Shown here piece after piece: positions 9,687 to 18,092 of a stretch of DNA of 64,000 nucleotides (position 1 is the stretch's first letter; every line of letters begins with the position of its first letter). The translations under genes were made by a program, and so were the position numbers. The notes under the pieces were generated by a model. That model was not told the DNA's origin. It searched no databases and saw nothing but the letters and a program-made list of their open reading frames with translations. The stretch lies in assembly GCF_007833215.1 (NCBI RefSeq), contig NZ_CP042239.1, forward strand, positions 62,001-126,000. The letters are read 5' to 3'. The DNA comes from Sphingomonas suaedae. Lineage in GTDB: Bacteria > Pseudomonadota > Alphaproteobacteria > Sphingomonadales > Sphingomonadaceae.

Positions 9687-9734
9687 ACCTGAAGGGGGCG
9701 CAGCCGATAGAGCCGGTGCGAAAGGTGGAGTGGG

Positions 9735-11117
9735 ATGACCGGCATAGTGCGCAGCTTGATCCTGACTTTCGCGCTGCTCATGGCATTGCCGGTCGGGGCG
9801 CAGGGCGAACTGTCGCCGCTGCGTGTATCCGATAACCACCGCTATCTGGTTGCGGGCGATCGTCCGTTCTTCTGGCTCGGCGATACCGCCTGGCTGCTGC
9901 TCAGCCGCCTCGATCGCGACGAGACCGAACGCTATTTGGCGGCGCGACGCGCGCAGGGCTTCAACGTGGTGCAGGTCATGGTCCTGCACACGGCGAAGAT
10001 GACCAGCCGCGCGGGTGCCCCGGCACTGGTCGATGGAAATCCGGGGCGCCCGCACACGACACCGGGCGCGGACCCTGCCAAACCCGGTGAATATGATTAT
10101 TGGGACCATCTCGACTGGGTCGCCGATCGCGCGGCGGCGCATGGCATGTATCTGGCGCTGGTCCCCGCCTGGGGCGATCTGGCAATGCAGAAGCAGCTGA
10201 CCGCCGCCAACGCGCCGACCTATGGCCGCTTTCTTGCCGAGCGCTATGGCAAGCGGTCGAACATCATCTGGCTGAACGGCGGCGACACGCGGTCGGAACA
10301 GAATAGCGCGGTGTGGGACGCGCTTGGCACGACGATCAAGGGCATCGCGCCCCGCCAGTTGATGACGTTCCACCCCATCGGGCGCACCGCATCATCCTGG
10401 CAATGGCATCAGGCACCGTGGCTCGACTTCAACATGTTCCAGTCGGGCCACCGCGCCTATCGTCAGGAGGGGCCGAACGCGATCGGCGAGGATAGCTGGC
10501 GCTATGTCGAACAGGACCTGGCGCGGACGCCGCCCAAGCCGACGATCGATGGCGAGCCGAGCTACGAGAATATCCCCCACGGCCTGCACGAGCAGAATCA
10601 GCCGCGCTGGGGCGCGAGCGATGCGCGGCGTTATGGCTGGTGGGCGGTGATGGCCGGCGCGTTCGGCCACACTTATGGTGAGAACCACGTCATGCAGTTC
10701 TACGCCGCAGGGTCGAAGGACGCGAATTTCGAACCGAACCTGCATTGGGAACAGGCACTGGTCGCCCCCGGTGCGCTCCAGATGCGCCATCTGCGCGCGC
10801 TGATCGAGTCCCGTCCGATGCTGACGCGGGTGCCGGATCAGGCGATGATCGTCGACAATGGCGTGCGTTATGACCGCGTCGCCGCGAGCCGCGGCCCCAA
10901 TTACGCCTTTGCCTATAGTTATACCGGCGCGCCGTTCACGATGCGGCTCGGCGCCATCGCGGGGCGAACGGTCAAAGCCAGCTGGTTTTCCCCGCGCGAC
11001 GGCAGCACCACGCCCGCCGGCACCTTCGCAAATCGCGGCGAGCGCCGCTTCGACCCACCGGGCGACAGTAAGCCGGGCAATGACTGGGTTCTCGTTCTCG
11101 ACGGAATTGCGAAATGA
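9735..11117 (+). CDS. secreted DUF4038 glycoside hydrolase, GH140-like (candidate apiosidase)
   Basis: A 460-residue protein with a signal peptide cut after about residue 22 (ALPVGAQG). The DUF4038 TIM barrel starts at [28 protein letters not shown]; a C-terminal beta domain of the putative collagen-binding type ends the protein (FSYTG- and WFSPRDG-like segments). Asp184 in WLNGGDTR and Glu274 in [10 protein letters not shown] stand where the acidic pair of GH140 is expected. GH140 contains the enzyme that releases D-apiose from RG-II side chains. GGAGTGGG precedes the ATG. Its place among rhamnose and apiose genes supports this role; activity is inferred. Confidence 0.78.
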   Translation: MTGIVRSLILTFALLMALPVGAQGELSPLRVSDNHRYLVAGDRPFFWLGDTAWLLLSRLDRDETERYLAARRAQGFNVVQVMVLHTAKMTSRAGAPALVDGNPGRPHTTPGADPAKPGEYDYWDHLDWVADRAAAHGMYLALVPAWGDLAMQKQLTAANAPTYGRFLAERYGKRSNIIWLNGGDTRSEQNSAVWDALGTTIKGIAPRQLMTFHPIGRTASSWQWHQAPWLDFNMFQSGHRAYRQEGPNAIGEDSWRYVEQDLARTPPKPTIDGEPSYENIPHGLHEQNQPRWGASDARRYGWWAVMAGAFGHTYGENHVMQFYAAGSKDANFEPNLHWEQALVAPGALQMRHLRALIESRPMLTRVPDQAMIVDNGVRYDRVAASRGPNYAFAYSYTGAPFTMRLGAIAGRTVKASWFSPRDGSTTPAGTFANRGERRFDPPGDSKPGNDWVLVLDGIAK

Positions 11118-12322
11118 CCACTGCCAGCTTCACCGGCCTGTCCAGGATCAGGTATGTCCGCGCCTTTACGGTGCGTGGCGGCGGGGCGGATTATCACGAT
11201 CAGGGCGCGGGCCACTGGATCGACGATCACATCGCGACGCCGATGGCACGCTACCCAGAATATCGCCAGTCGCGGCAGAGCTTTGGCATCAATGTGCTGG
11301 GCACGTTGGTCGTGGAACTGGAGGCCGAGGACGGCACTGTCGGCTTTGCCGTGACGACTGGCGGCGAGCCGGCGGCATTCATCGTCGAAAAGCATCTTAG
11401 CCGCTTCCTGATCGGTCGCAGTCCGGCGGACTATGAGAAGATCTGGGACCAGATGTATTTCTCGACCCAATATTATGGGCGCAAGGGTCTGGTGGTGAAC
11501 GCCATTTCGGGCGTCGATCTCGCGATCTGGGATCTGCTCGGCAAGCTGCGCGGCGAGCCGGTCTATCACATGCTGGGCGGCGCGGTGCGTGACGAGCTGC
11601 AATTCTATGCCACCGGTGCGCGGCCCGATCTGGCCAAAGAAATGGGGTTCATCGGCGGCAAGCTGCCGCTGCATCATGGCCCCGCCGAAGGGTTGGAGGG
11701 GCTGGAGAAGAACATCGAGAATCTCTCCGATATGCGCAGCAAATGCGGCGACGATTTCTGGCTGATGCTCGATTGCTGGATGAGCCTCGATCTAGACTAT
11801 GCCACGCGGCTGGCGCAGCGCGCATGGGACGAATGCGGGCTGAAGTGGATCGAGGAGGCGCTGAGCCCCGACGATTATTGGGGCTATGCCGCGCTCAAGA
11901 AGAACGCGCCCAGGGGGCTGCTCGTGACGACCGGCGAGCATGAGGCGACCCGCTGGGGGTTCCGTATGTTGATGGACATGGACTGCTGCGACATTATCCA
12001 GCCCGATGTGGGCTGGTGCGGCGGGGTCACCGAACTCATCAAGATCGCCAATTATGCCGACAGCCGCGGCGTAATGATGGTGCCGCACGGGTCGTCGGTT
12101 TATAGCTATCACTTCGTCATCACCCGCCACAACTCGCCATTCGCCGAGTTCCTGATGATGCATCCCGGCCCGACCGAAGTGGTGCCGATGTTCGCCCCGC
12201 AGCTGTTGGGCGAACCGGTCCCCGTGAATGGCAGGATCCGCGCGAGCGAGCTCGACAAGCCCGGTTTCGGGGTCGAGCTCAACCGCGAGATCGCGCTGCA
12301 CCGCCCCTATCCGAACGACTGA
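11114..12322 (+). CDS. rhmD: L-rhamnonate dehydratase
   Basis: A 402-residue enolase-superfamily enzyme. Long stretches match E. coli RhmD closely: [23 protein letters not shown] near the N-terminus, [71 protein letters not shown] and the late VPHGSSVYS with its catalytic His. It removes water from L-rhamnonate to give 2-keto-3-deoxy-L-rhamnonate. Its ATG overlaps the stop of the GH140-like gene by four bases. Confidence 0.94.
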   Translation: MTTASFTGLSRIRYVRAFTVRGGGADYHDQGAGHWIDDHIATPMARYPEYRQSRQSFGINVLGTLVVELEAEDGTVGFAVTTGGEPAAFIVEKHLSRFLIGRSPADYEKIWDQMYFSTQYYGRKGLVVNAISGVDLAIWDLLGKLRGEPVYHMLGGAVRDELQFYATGARPDLAKEMGFIGGKLPLHHGPAEGLEGLEKNIENLSDMRSKCGDDFWLMLDCWMSLDLDYATRLAQRAWDECGLKWIEEALSPDDYWGYAALKKNAPRGLLVTTGEHEATRWGFRMLMDMDCCDIIQPDVGWCGGVTELIKIANYADSRGVMMVPHGSSVYSYHFVITRHNSPFAEFLMMHPGPTEVVPMFAPQLLGEPVPVNGRIRASELDKPGFGVELNREIALHRPYPND

Positions 12323-12345
12323 TATTCAAGACTGAAGGAAGACCC

Positions 12346-13203
12346 ATGAAGCTCTGTCGCTATGGCGCCCCCGGCGCCGAGAAGCCCGGCCTGATCGACG
12401 CAGACGGCCGCATCCGTGACCTCTCGGCGCATGTTGCCGATATCGGTGGCGATGCGATCGGCGCGGAAGGGCTGGCCCGGCTTGCCGCGATCGACCCTGC
12501 GAGCCTTCCGCTGGTCGAGGGCGAGGTGCGTTATGGCCCCTGTGTCGGCGGCACGCGCCAGTTCGTTGCGATCGGCCTCAACTATGTCGATCACGCGCAT
12601 GAATCGAACCTGCCGATCCCCGAGGAGCCGGTGGTGTTCAACAAATGGGTGAGCTGCATTCAGGGGCCGAACGATCCGGTCACGATTCCCAAGGACAGCA
12701 AGAAAACCGACTGGGAAGTCGAACTTGGAATAGTGATCGGAACCGCCGCGAACAATGTCGCGGAGGCCGACGCGCTTGACCATGTCGCTGGCTATTGCGT
12801 CGTCAACGACGTGTCGGAACGCCACTGGCAGACCGAGCGCGGCATGACCTGGGACAAGGGCAAGGGGTTCCCCACCTTCGGCCCGGTCGGCCCCTGGCTG
12901 GTGACCAAGGACGAGGTCGGCGATGTCCAGAACCTTGGCATGTGGCTGTCGGTCAACGGCAAGAAGGTTCAGGACGGCGCTACGAAGACGATGATCTTCG
13001 ACGTGAAGCAGATCGTGTCCTACCTGTCGCAGATCATGACGCTGCTGCCGGGTGATGTCATCACCACCGGCACGCCGCCGGGTGTCGGCCTGGGGCAGAA
13101 GCCGGAGCCCTGGTATTTGAAGGCTGGAGACGTGGTCGAACTGGGCATCGAAAAGCTGGGCGAGCAGCGTCAGGACTTCGTCGCATGGACGCCGGCCAAG
13201 TGA
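12346..13203 (+). CDS. L-2,4-diketo-3-deoxyrhamnonate hydrolase (FAH family)
   Basis: A 285-residue fumarylacetoacetate-hydrolase-family protein. A short N-terminal domain is followed by the FAH fold: AIGLNYVDHAHESN, metal-binding DWEVELGIVIG, GYCVVNDVSERHWQTERG, and the end GDVITTGTPPGVGLGQKP. In the Sphingomonas pathway this enzyme (LRA6) splits L-2,4-diketo-3-deoxyrhamnonate into pyruvate and L-lactate. It lies 23 bases after rhmD, preceded by GAAGGAAG, and overlaps the next SDR. The role is well supported by the complete pathway around it. Confidence 0.87.
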   Translation: MKLCRYGAPGAEKPGLIDADGRIRDLSAHVADIGGDAIGAEGLARLAAIDPASLPLVEGEVRYGPCVGGTRQFVAIGLNYVDHAHESNLPIPEEPVVFNKWVSCIQGPNDPVTIPKDSKKTDWEVELGIVIGTAANNVAEADALDHVAGYCVVNDVSERHWQTERGMTWDKGKGFPTFGPVGPWLVTKDEVGDVQNLGMWLSVNGKKVQDGATKTMIFDVKQIVSYLSQIMTLLPGDVITTGTPPGVGLGQKPEPWYLKAGDVVELGIEKLGEQRQDFVAWTPAK

Positions 13204-13952
13204 GCCTATTCGCTGGGCGCTATACCGGACGCAGTGCGATCGTCACCGGCGGCGCGTCGGGGCTGGGCAGGGCGGTTGCGGCCCGCATCGTTGCCGAGGG
13301 CGGCCGGGTTGCGCTGTGGGATCTGAATGCGGACGCGCTGGGCGCAGCGAAGGATGCAATCGGCGCGAGCGACGTTCAGGCGCTCGATGTGTCGGATTTG
13401 GCGGCGGTCGAAGCGGCGGTAACGGCCAGCGCCGCTGCATTGGGCGGCAAGGTGGACGTGTTGGTCTGTTCGGCGGGCATCACCGGCGCGACGGTCCCGG
13501 TGCAGGACTTTCCGGTCGACAGCTGGCTGCGCGTGTTCGAGATCAACGTCCACGGCCTGTTCTATTGCAACCGCGCGATCGTGCCGCTGATGCTGGCACA
13601 GGGCTATGGCCGGATCGTCAATGTCGCGTCGGTCGCGGGCAAGGAAGGCAATCCCAATGCCAGCGCCTATTCCGCATCAAAGGCGGCGGTGATCGGCTTC
13701 ACCAAGTCACTGGGCAAGGAACTGGCGGGGAAGGGCGTCATCGCCAATGCGATCACCCCCGCGACATTCGAGAGTCCGATCCTTGCCCAGCTGCCTCCGA
13801 GCCAGGTTGACTATATGCGCTCCAAGATCCCGATGGGGCGGTTGGGCGAGGTCGATGAGAGCGCGGCGATGATCTGCTTCATGGCGAGCGAGGAATGCAG
13901 CTTCACCACCGCATCGACCTTCGACACCTCGGGCGGACGGACGACATTCTGA
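13185..13952 (+). CDS. 2-keto-3-deoxy-L-rhamnonate 4-dehydrogenase (SDR)
   Basis: A 255-residue short-chain dehydrogenase with TGGASGLGRA, NVASVAGKEGNPNASAYSASKAAV and a C-terminal TSGGRTTF. Its position next to the FAH hydrolase is that of LRA5, which oxidises 2-keto-3-deoxy-L-rhamnonate to the 2,4-diketo acid with NAD+. The ATG at 13185 overlaps the hydrolase gene by 19 bases; a GTG at 13200 in a GTGA overlap is an equally reasonable start and would shorten the protein by five residues. Confidence 0.82.
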   Translation: MDAGQVSLFAGRYTGRSAIVTGGASGLGRAVAARIVAEGGRVALWDLNADALGAAKDAIGASDVQALDVSDLAAVEAAVTASAAALGGKVDVLVCSAGITGATVPVQDFPVDSWLRVFEINVHGLFYCNRAIVPLMLAQGYGRIVNVASVAGKEGNPNASAYSASKAAVIGFTKSLGKELAGKGVIANAITPATFESPILAQLPPSQVDYMRSKIPMGRLGEVDESAAMICFMASEECSFTTASTFDTSGGRTTF

Positions 13953-13953
13953 C

Positions 13954-14865
13954 ATGGCCGTGCGTCCGCCTCTGGTCGATCCGCACGTGCATCTGTGGGA
14001 CCTGCAGCATATTCGCTATCCATGGCTGACCGGGCCGTTCGACAGCGACAATCCCAATGGCAGCGTCGAGCCGATCGCGGTGGACTATCCGCTCGACGCC
14101 TATCTCGCCGATGCCCGCAAATGGGACGTGCGCGGGATCGTCCATATCGACGCGGGGGCGCATCCGGGTGACGCTCTCCGGGAAACGCAATGGCTTCAGG
14201 GACAAGCCGACGCGCGAGGGATGCCGAATGGAATCGTTGCATTTGCGGCGCTGGATGACCCGGAGGTCGAGACGCTGCTGGCCGCGCATGTCACCCATAA
14301 AAATGTCAGGGGCATCCGCCACATCGTCAACTGGCATCCCGACCCGGCGCGCAGCTATTCGCCCGCCGATGTCACCACGACCAGCGCGTGGATGCGGGGC
14401 TTTGGCCTGCTGAAGAAGTTCGGCCTGAGCTTCGACCTTCAGGCCTATCCGGGCCAGTTCGCGCATCTTGCCGCGCTGATCGCGAAACATCCCGATACGC
14501 AGGTGATTCTGAATCACACCGGCATGGCGCTGCCCGGCGATGCGGACGGGTGGGGCGTGTGGCGGCGTGGGATGGCGGCGCTCGCAGCATTGCCCAACGT
14601 CGCGGTCAAGATTTCCGGCATGGGCTTTACCTGGCGACCGTGGGACGCGGATCAGGCACGGCCCTATGTGCTGGAAACGATCGCGCTGTTCGGGAGCAAC
14701 CGCGCGATGTTCGCCAGCAATTTCCCGACGGACAAATTGTTCGGCAGCTTCGACAAGCATTTCGACGCCTATGACGCGATCACCGCCGACTTCAGCGCGG
14801 ACGAGCGGGTCGCGTTGTTCGGGGGCAATGCGAACCGCATCTACCGCCTCGGCATCGACCTCTGA
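13954..14865 (+). CDS. L-rhamnono-lactonase-type amidohydrolase
   Basis: A 303-residue TIM-barrel metal hydrolase (amidohydrolase 2, COG3618). The first strand has DPHVHLWDL (the HxH pair), later strands have ILNHTGMALPG and FASNFPTDKLFGSF. This family includes the sugar 1,4-lactonases that open L-rhamnono- and L-fucono-lactone. It is one base after the SDR and directly before the rhamnosidase gene. It completes the oxidative rhamnose route between the dehydrogenase and rhmD. Confidence 0.82.
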   Translation: MAVRPPLVDPHVHLWDLQHIRYPWLTGPFDSDNPNGSVEPIAVDYPLDAYLADARKWDVRGIVHIDAGAHPGDALRETQWLQGQADARGMPNGIVAFAALDDPEVETLLAAHVTHKNVRGIRHIVNWHPDPARSYSPADVTTTSAWMRGFGLLKKFGLSFDLQAYPGQFAHLAALIAKHPDTQVILNHTGMALPGDADGWGVWRRGMAALAALPNVAVKISGMGFTWRPWDADQARPYVLETIALFGSNRAMFASNFPTDKLFGSFDKHFDAYDAITADFSADERVALFGGNANRIYRLGIDL

Positions 14866-14869
14866 TCCG

Positions 14870-17800
14870 ATGCGCATCGTCGATCTGCGCGCGGAATATA
14901 CGACTGACCTGTTGGGGACACAGGTCCGGCACCCGCGCCTGTCGTGGCGGATCGAGGGCGCACGGGCGCAGCACAGCTATCGCATCCGTGCGGCGGCGAG
15001 TGCGGCAGCGCTCGAAGCCGGAGAGCTGGTCTGGGACAGCGGGATCGTCAGCGGCGGCGCGAGCTTCGACATCGCCTATGGCGGTCCGCCGCTCGGCGCG
15101 ATGCAGCGGATCTGGTGGATGGTCGAGATCACCGGCGAAGCGGGGTCGGCGCAGTCGGACCCGGCCTGGTTCGAAGGCGGGCCGATGTCGCCCGACGACT
15201 GGCGCGGCGACTGGATCGAGGCGGAGGACGCGCTCGCCGCCGCCGACCGTGCCGCTGGCGTAAACTGGGTGTGGGGTGAAACCTCGCTCGACGCGCGACC
15301 GCATGGCTTTCGGCTCGATTTCGACGCACCGGATGATCTGGTCGCGGCGGACATACTGATCGCGGGCAAAGATCATCTACGCGGCGTGTGGGTTAATGGT
15401 GCCAAATCGCCGCTCGCCTGGCATTTCGACTGGGACACCTACCTCCCCTTCTGGGGGACGCTCGGCCGGTATGAAGGTGAGGTTCGGCCTGGCCGCAACC
15501 GAATCTGCGCGCTGGTTGAGGCGGATACGCAAGGGTTTTTTCCGGTCGATGGCGGCGCCTTTGCCGCGCTGATCCGGCTGCACCGCGCCGATGGCCGGAT
15601 CGAGCGGATCGTTGGCAGCGCGTTCCGGGTGATGCCCGATCCGCCGGCGGACTGGACCGATCCGGCGTTCGATGCCGGGGAATGGAGCGCGGTGGTGCCG
15701 AGCACGAGCTGGGCGCGGGGCGATCCGCGTCCGCCCGAGCCGGCGATGCTGTTGCGCAAGCCGTTCGAAGTGGACCGGCCGGTCGCCGCCGCGCGGCTCT
15801 ATGCAACGGCGCTGGGAGCGTATGACGCGCACCTCAACGGCGAGAAGGTGTCCGACGCGATTCTCGCGCCCGAGATGAGCGTGGCCAGGAGCCATGTTCT
15901 GTATCAGACCTATGACGTTACCGACCGGATCGTGCGCGGTGCGAACGTGCTCGGGGCGCTGGTCGGCGATGGCTGGTATGCGTCACCCTTTGGCTGGCGG
16001 ATCGAGCGCTATGGCTTTGGCCCCGCGCCGCGGCGGTTCCGGGCGATGCTGCGGATCGACTATGCCGACGGGACGCGCGACTGGGTGACGACGGGGTCGG
16101 GCTGGCGGATCGCCCCGTCGCCAGTGCTGACGTCCGAAATCTATGATGGCGAGACGTTCGACGCGCGGCTGAACCAACCCGGTTGGGACGCGCCCGGTTT
16201 CGACGACCGCCATTGGGCCCAGGCGCGGGTCGGGCAGGCTCCGAATTGCGCGCTGATCGCGCAGACATCGCCGCCGCTGCGCCGCACCGGCATGCGTCGC
16301 GCGGTGGCGATCAGCGAGCCGCTGCCGGGCCGGTATATATTCGATTTCGGACAGAATTTTTCCGGCTGGGTGCGCATCCGCGCCACCGGCCCTGCCGGGA
16401 CCACGATCACCGCCAAATTTGCCGAACTGCTGAACCCGGACGGGACCGTGGACCTAGCCAATCTGCGGCTGGCGCGCGCGACTGATCGGTTCACGCTGGC
16501 GGGGACCGGATCGGTTGAGACATTCGAGCCGCATTTCACCTATCACGGCTTTCGCTATGTCGAGGTGACCGGCTATCCCGGCGTGCCGACGGCGGACGAT
16601 GTCGAAGGCATCGTCGTGCATAGCGATTGTGGCGAAACCGGTTCGATGGCCTTCCCCGATGCGCCGTTGCTGCAAGCGATCTGGAACAATGCGTACTGGA
16701 GCCAGCGCAGCAACTTCTTCAGCGTGCCGACCGATTGCCCGCAGCGTGACGAGCGCATGGGGTGGATGGGGGACATTCAGGTCTTCCTCGACGCCGCGGC
16801 CTTCAACATGGACGTCGATCCGTTCATCCGCCGCTTCCTGCGGGAGGCGCGCGCGGCGCAGCGCGACGATGGTGCCTATCCGATCGTCGTGCCGCAGCCG
16901 CTGTCCTATCCTGACGTGGTGACGGCGGGATGGAGCGAGGCGGGGATCATCCTGCCCTGGCAGCTGTGGCAGCGCTATGGGGACACCGCCGTGATCGACG
17001 AAAATTGGGAGGCGATGGAGGCCTGGATGGCGTTCGTCGCGCGATCCAACCCCGATCATCTCTGGCGCAACGATCGCGGGCTCGATCTGGGCGACTGGCT
17101 GTCGGTGGATGCGATCAAGCCGGATGACGAGACCACCCCGCGCATCCTGTGCGCGACCGCCTATTGGGCGTGGTGCGCGGATTTGATGGCGCAGATGGCG
17201 GCGGCCACCGGACGTACGGCGGAGGCCGAACGCTATCGCTGCCTCCGCGCGGCGATCGGTGCCGCCTACGCAGATGCGTTCGTCGGCCGGGACGGGGTTT
17301 GTGGCAATGGGAGCCAGACCAGCCAAATTCTGTCGCTCGCCTTCGATCTGGTGCCATCGCGTCTGCGCGGCAGAGCCGCCGCGGTGCTCGCCGCCGATAT
17401 CCGGGCGCGCGGCATGAAGCTGTCGACCGGCTTTCTCGGCACCCCCTATCTGCTCGACGTGCTGGCCGATGCCGGGCTGATGGAGGAAGTTGCGGGCCTG
17501 CTGCTTCAGACCGAGTATCCCAGCTGGGGCTATATGCCGCGACAGGGCGGGACCACGGTGTGGGAGCGCTGGAACGGCGATACCGGCGACCTGTCGATGA
17601 ACAGCTACAACCATTATGCGTTCGGCGCGGTAGTGGGCTTTTTCTATCGACGGCTGGGCGGGGTCGCTCCGGCGGCTCCAGGTTTCCGTCGGATCGCCGT
17701 GCGCCCGCTGTGGTTCCCGCAGATCGGTCGGGTCGAGACACGCTATGAGTCGATCGTCGGTACCATCGCAACCGCGATCGCTGGCGATACGCGGGGGCTG

Positions 17801-17977
17801 ACCCGGCTCGACTTGACGGTCCCGTCCAACGCTATCGCTGATGTAGAGCTTCCGGTGGGCGACTGGCATCACGGGGGCGTCCCCCTAGCGGAGCATCCCT
17901 CCGTCAGCGATCTGCGGATCGACGGGCAGACGACCCGCTTTGCTGTGTCATCCGGCGACTATCGCTTCGAACGATAA
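14870..17977 (+). CDS. GH78 alpha-L-rhamnosidase
   Basis: A 1035-residue protein with the GH78 layout: N-terminal beta domains (MRIVDLRAEYTTDLLGTQVRHPRLSWRI), the rhamnosidase N domain (KPFEVDRPVAAARLYATALGAYDAHLNG), a concanavalin-like domain (FDFGQNFSGWVRI), the six-hairpin catalytic barrel and a C-terminal beta domain. CPQRDERMGWMGD holds the probable general acid Glu628. I chose the ATG at 14870, four bases after the lactonase stop; a longer frame exists but reads through the lactonase gene. No signal peptide is visible, so it probably acts on oligosaccharides inside the cell. Confidence 0.9.
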   Translation: MRIVDLRAEYTTDLLGTQVRHPRLSWRIEGARAQHSYRIRAAASAAALEAGELVWDSGIVSGGASFDIAYGGPPLGAMQRIWWMVEITGEAGSAQSDPAWFEGGPMSPDDWRGDWIEAEDALAAADRAAGVNWVWGETSLDARPHGFRLDFDAPDDLVAADILIAGKDHLRGVWVNGAKSPLAWHFDWDTYLPFWGTLGRYEGEVRPGRNRICALVEADTQGFFPVDGGAFAALIRLHRADGRIERIVGSAFRVMPDPPADWTDPAFDAGEWSAVVPSTSWARGDPRPPEPAMLLRKPFEVDRPVAAARLYATALGAYDAHLNGEKVSDAILAPEMSVARSHVLYQTYDVTDRIVRGANVLGALVGDGWYASPFGWRIERYGFGPAPRRFRAMLRIDYADGTRDWVTTGSGWRIAPSPVLTSEIYDGETFDARLNQPGWDAPGFDDRHWAQARVGQAPNCALIAQTSPPLRRTGMRRAVAISEPLPGRYIFDFGQNFSGWVRIRATGPAGTTITAKFAELLNPDGTVDLANLRLARATDRFTLAGTGSVETFEPHFTYHGFRYVEVTGYPGVPTADDVEGIVVHSDCGETGSMAFPDAPLLQAIWNNAYWSQRSNFFSVPTDCPQRDERMGWMGDIQVFLDAAAFNMDVDPFIRRFLREARAAQRDDGAYPIVVPQPLSYPDVVTAGWSEAGIILPWQLWQRYGDTAVIDENWEAMEAWMAFVARSNPDHLWRNDRGLDLGDWLSVDAIKPDDETTPRILCATAYWAWCADLMAQMAAATGRTAEAERYRCLRAAIGAAYADAFVGRDGVCGNGSQTSQILSLAFDLVPSRLRGRAAAVLAADIRARGMKLSTGFLGTPYLLDVLADAGLMEEVAGLLLQTEYPSWGYMPRQGGTTVWERWNGDTGDLSMNSYNHYAFGAVVGFFYRRLGGVAPAAPGFRRIAVRPLWFPQIGRVETRYESIVGTIATAIAGDTRGLTRLDLTVPSNAIADVELPVGDWHHGGVPLAEHPSVSDLRIDGQTTRFAVSSGDYRFER

Positions 17978-18036
17978 CAAGCCGCGCCAGGCTGCCCCCT
18001 GCAATCTGCACGCTCACTCAAGCAAACGCAAAACAA

Positions 18037-18066
18037 TGCCCCGGTGCGGCGAACCGTACCGGGGCA
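18037..18066 (-). terminator. terminator of the TonB-dependent receptor gene
   Basis: TGCCCCGGT pairs with ACCGGGGCA across a 12-base centre. On the minus strand the hairpin is followed at once by TTGTTTTGCGTTT, so it reads as a rho-independent terminator 27 bases after the receptor stop. It may also end transcripts arriving from the rhamnosidase gene. Confidence 0.7.
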
Positions 18067-18092
18067 GGCAGACGCTTCCGAGGAGGAGGGCG

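Noticed and set aside
16454..17872. 472-codon minus-strand frame inside the GH78 gene
   Set aside because: Antisense to a clear rhamnosidase and without recognisable domains.
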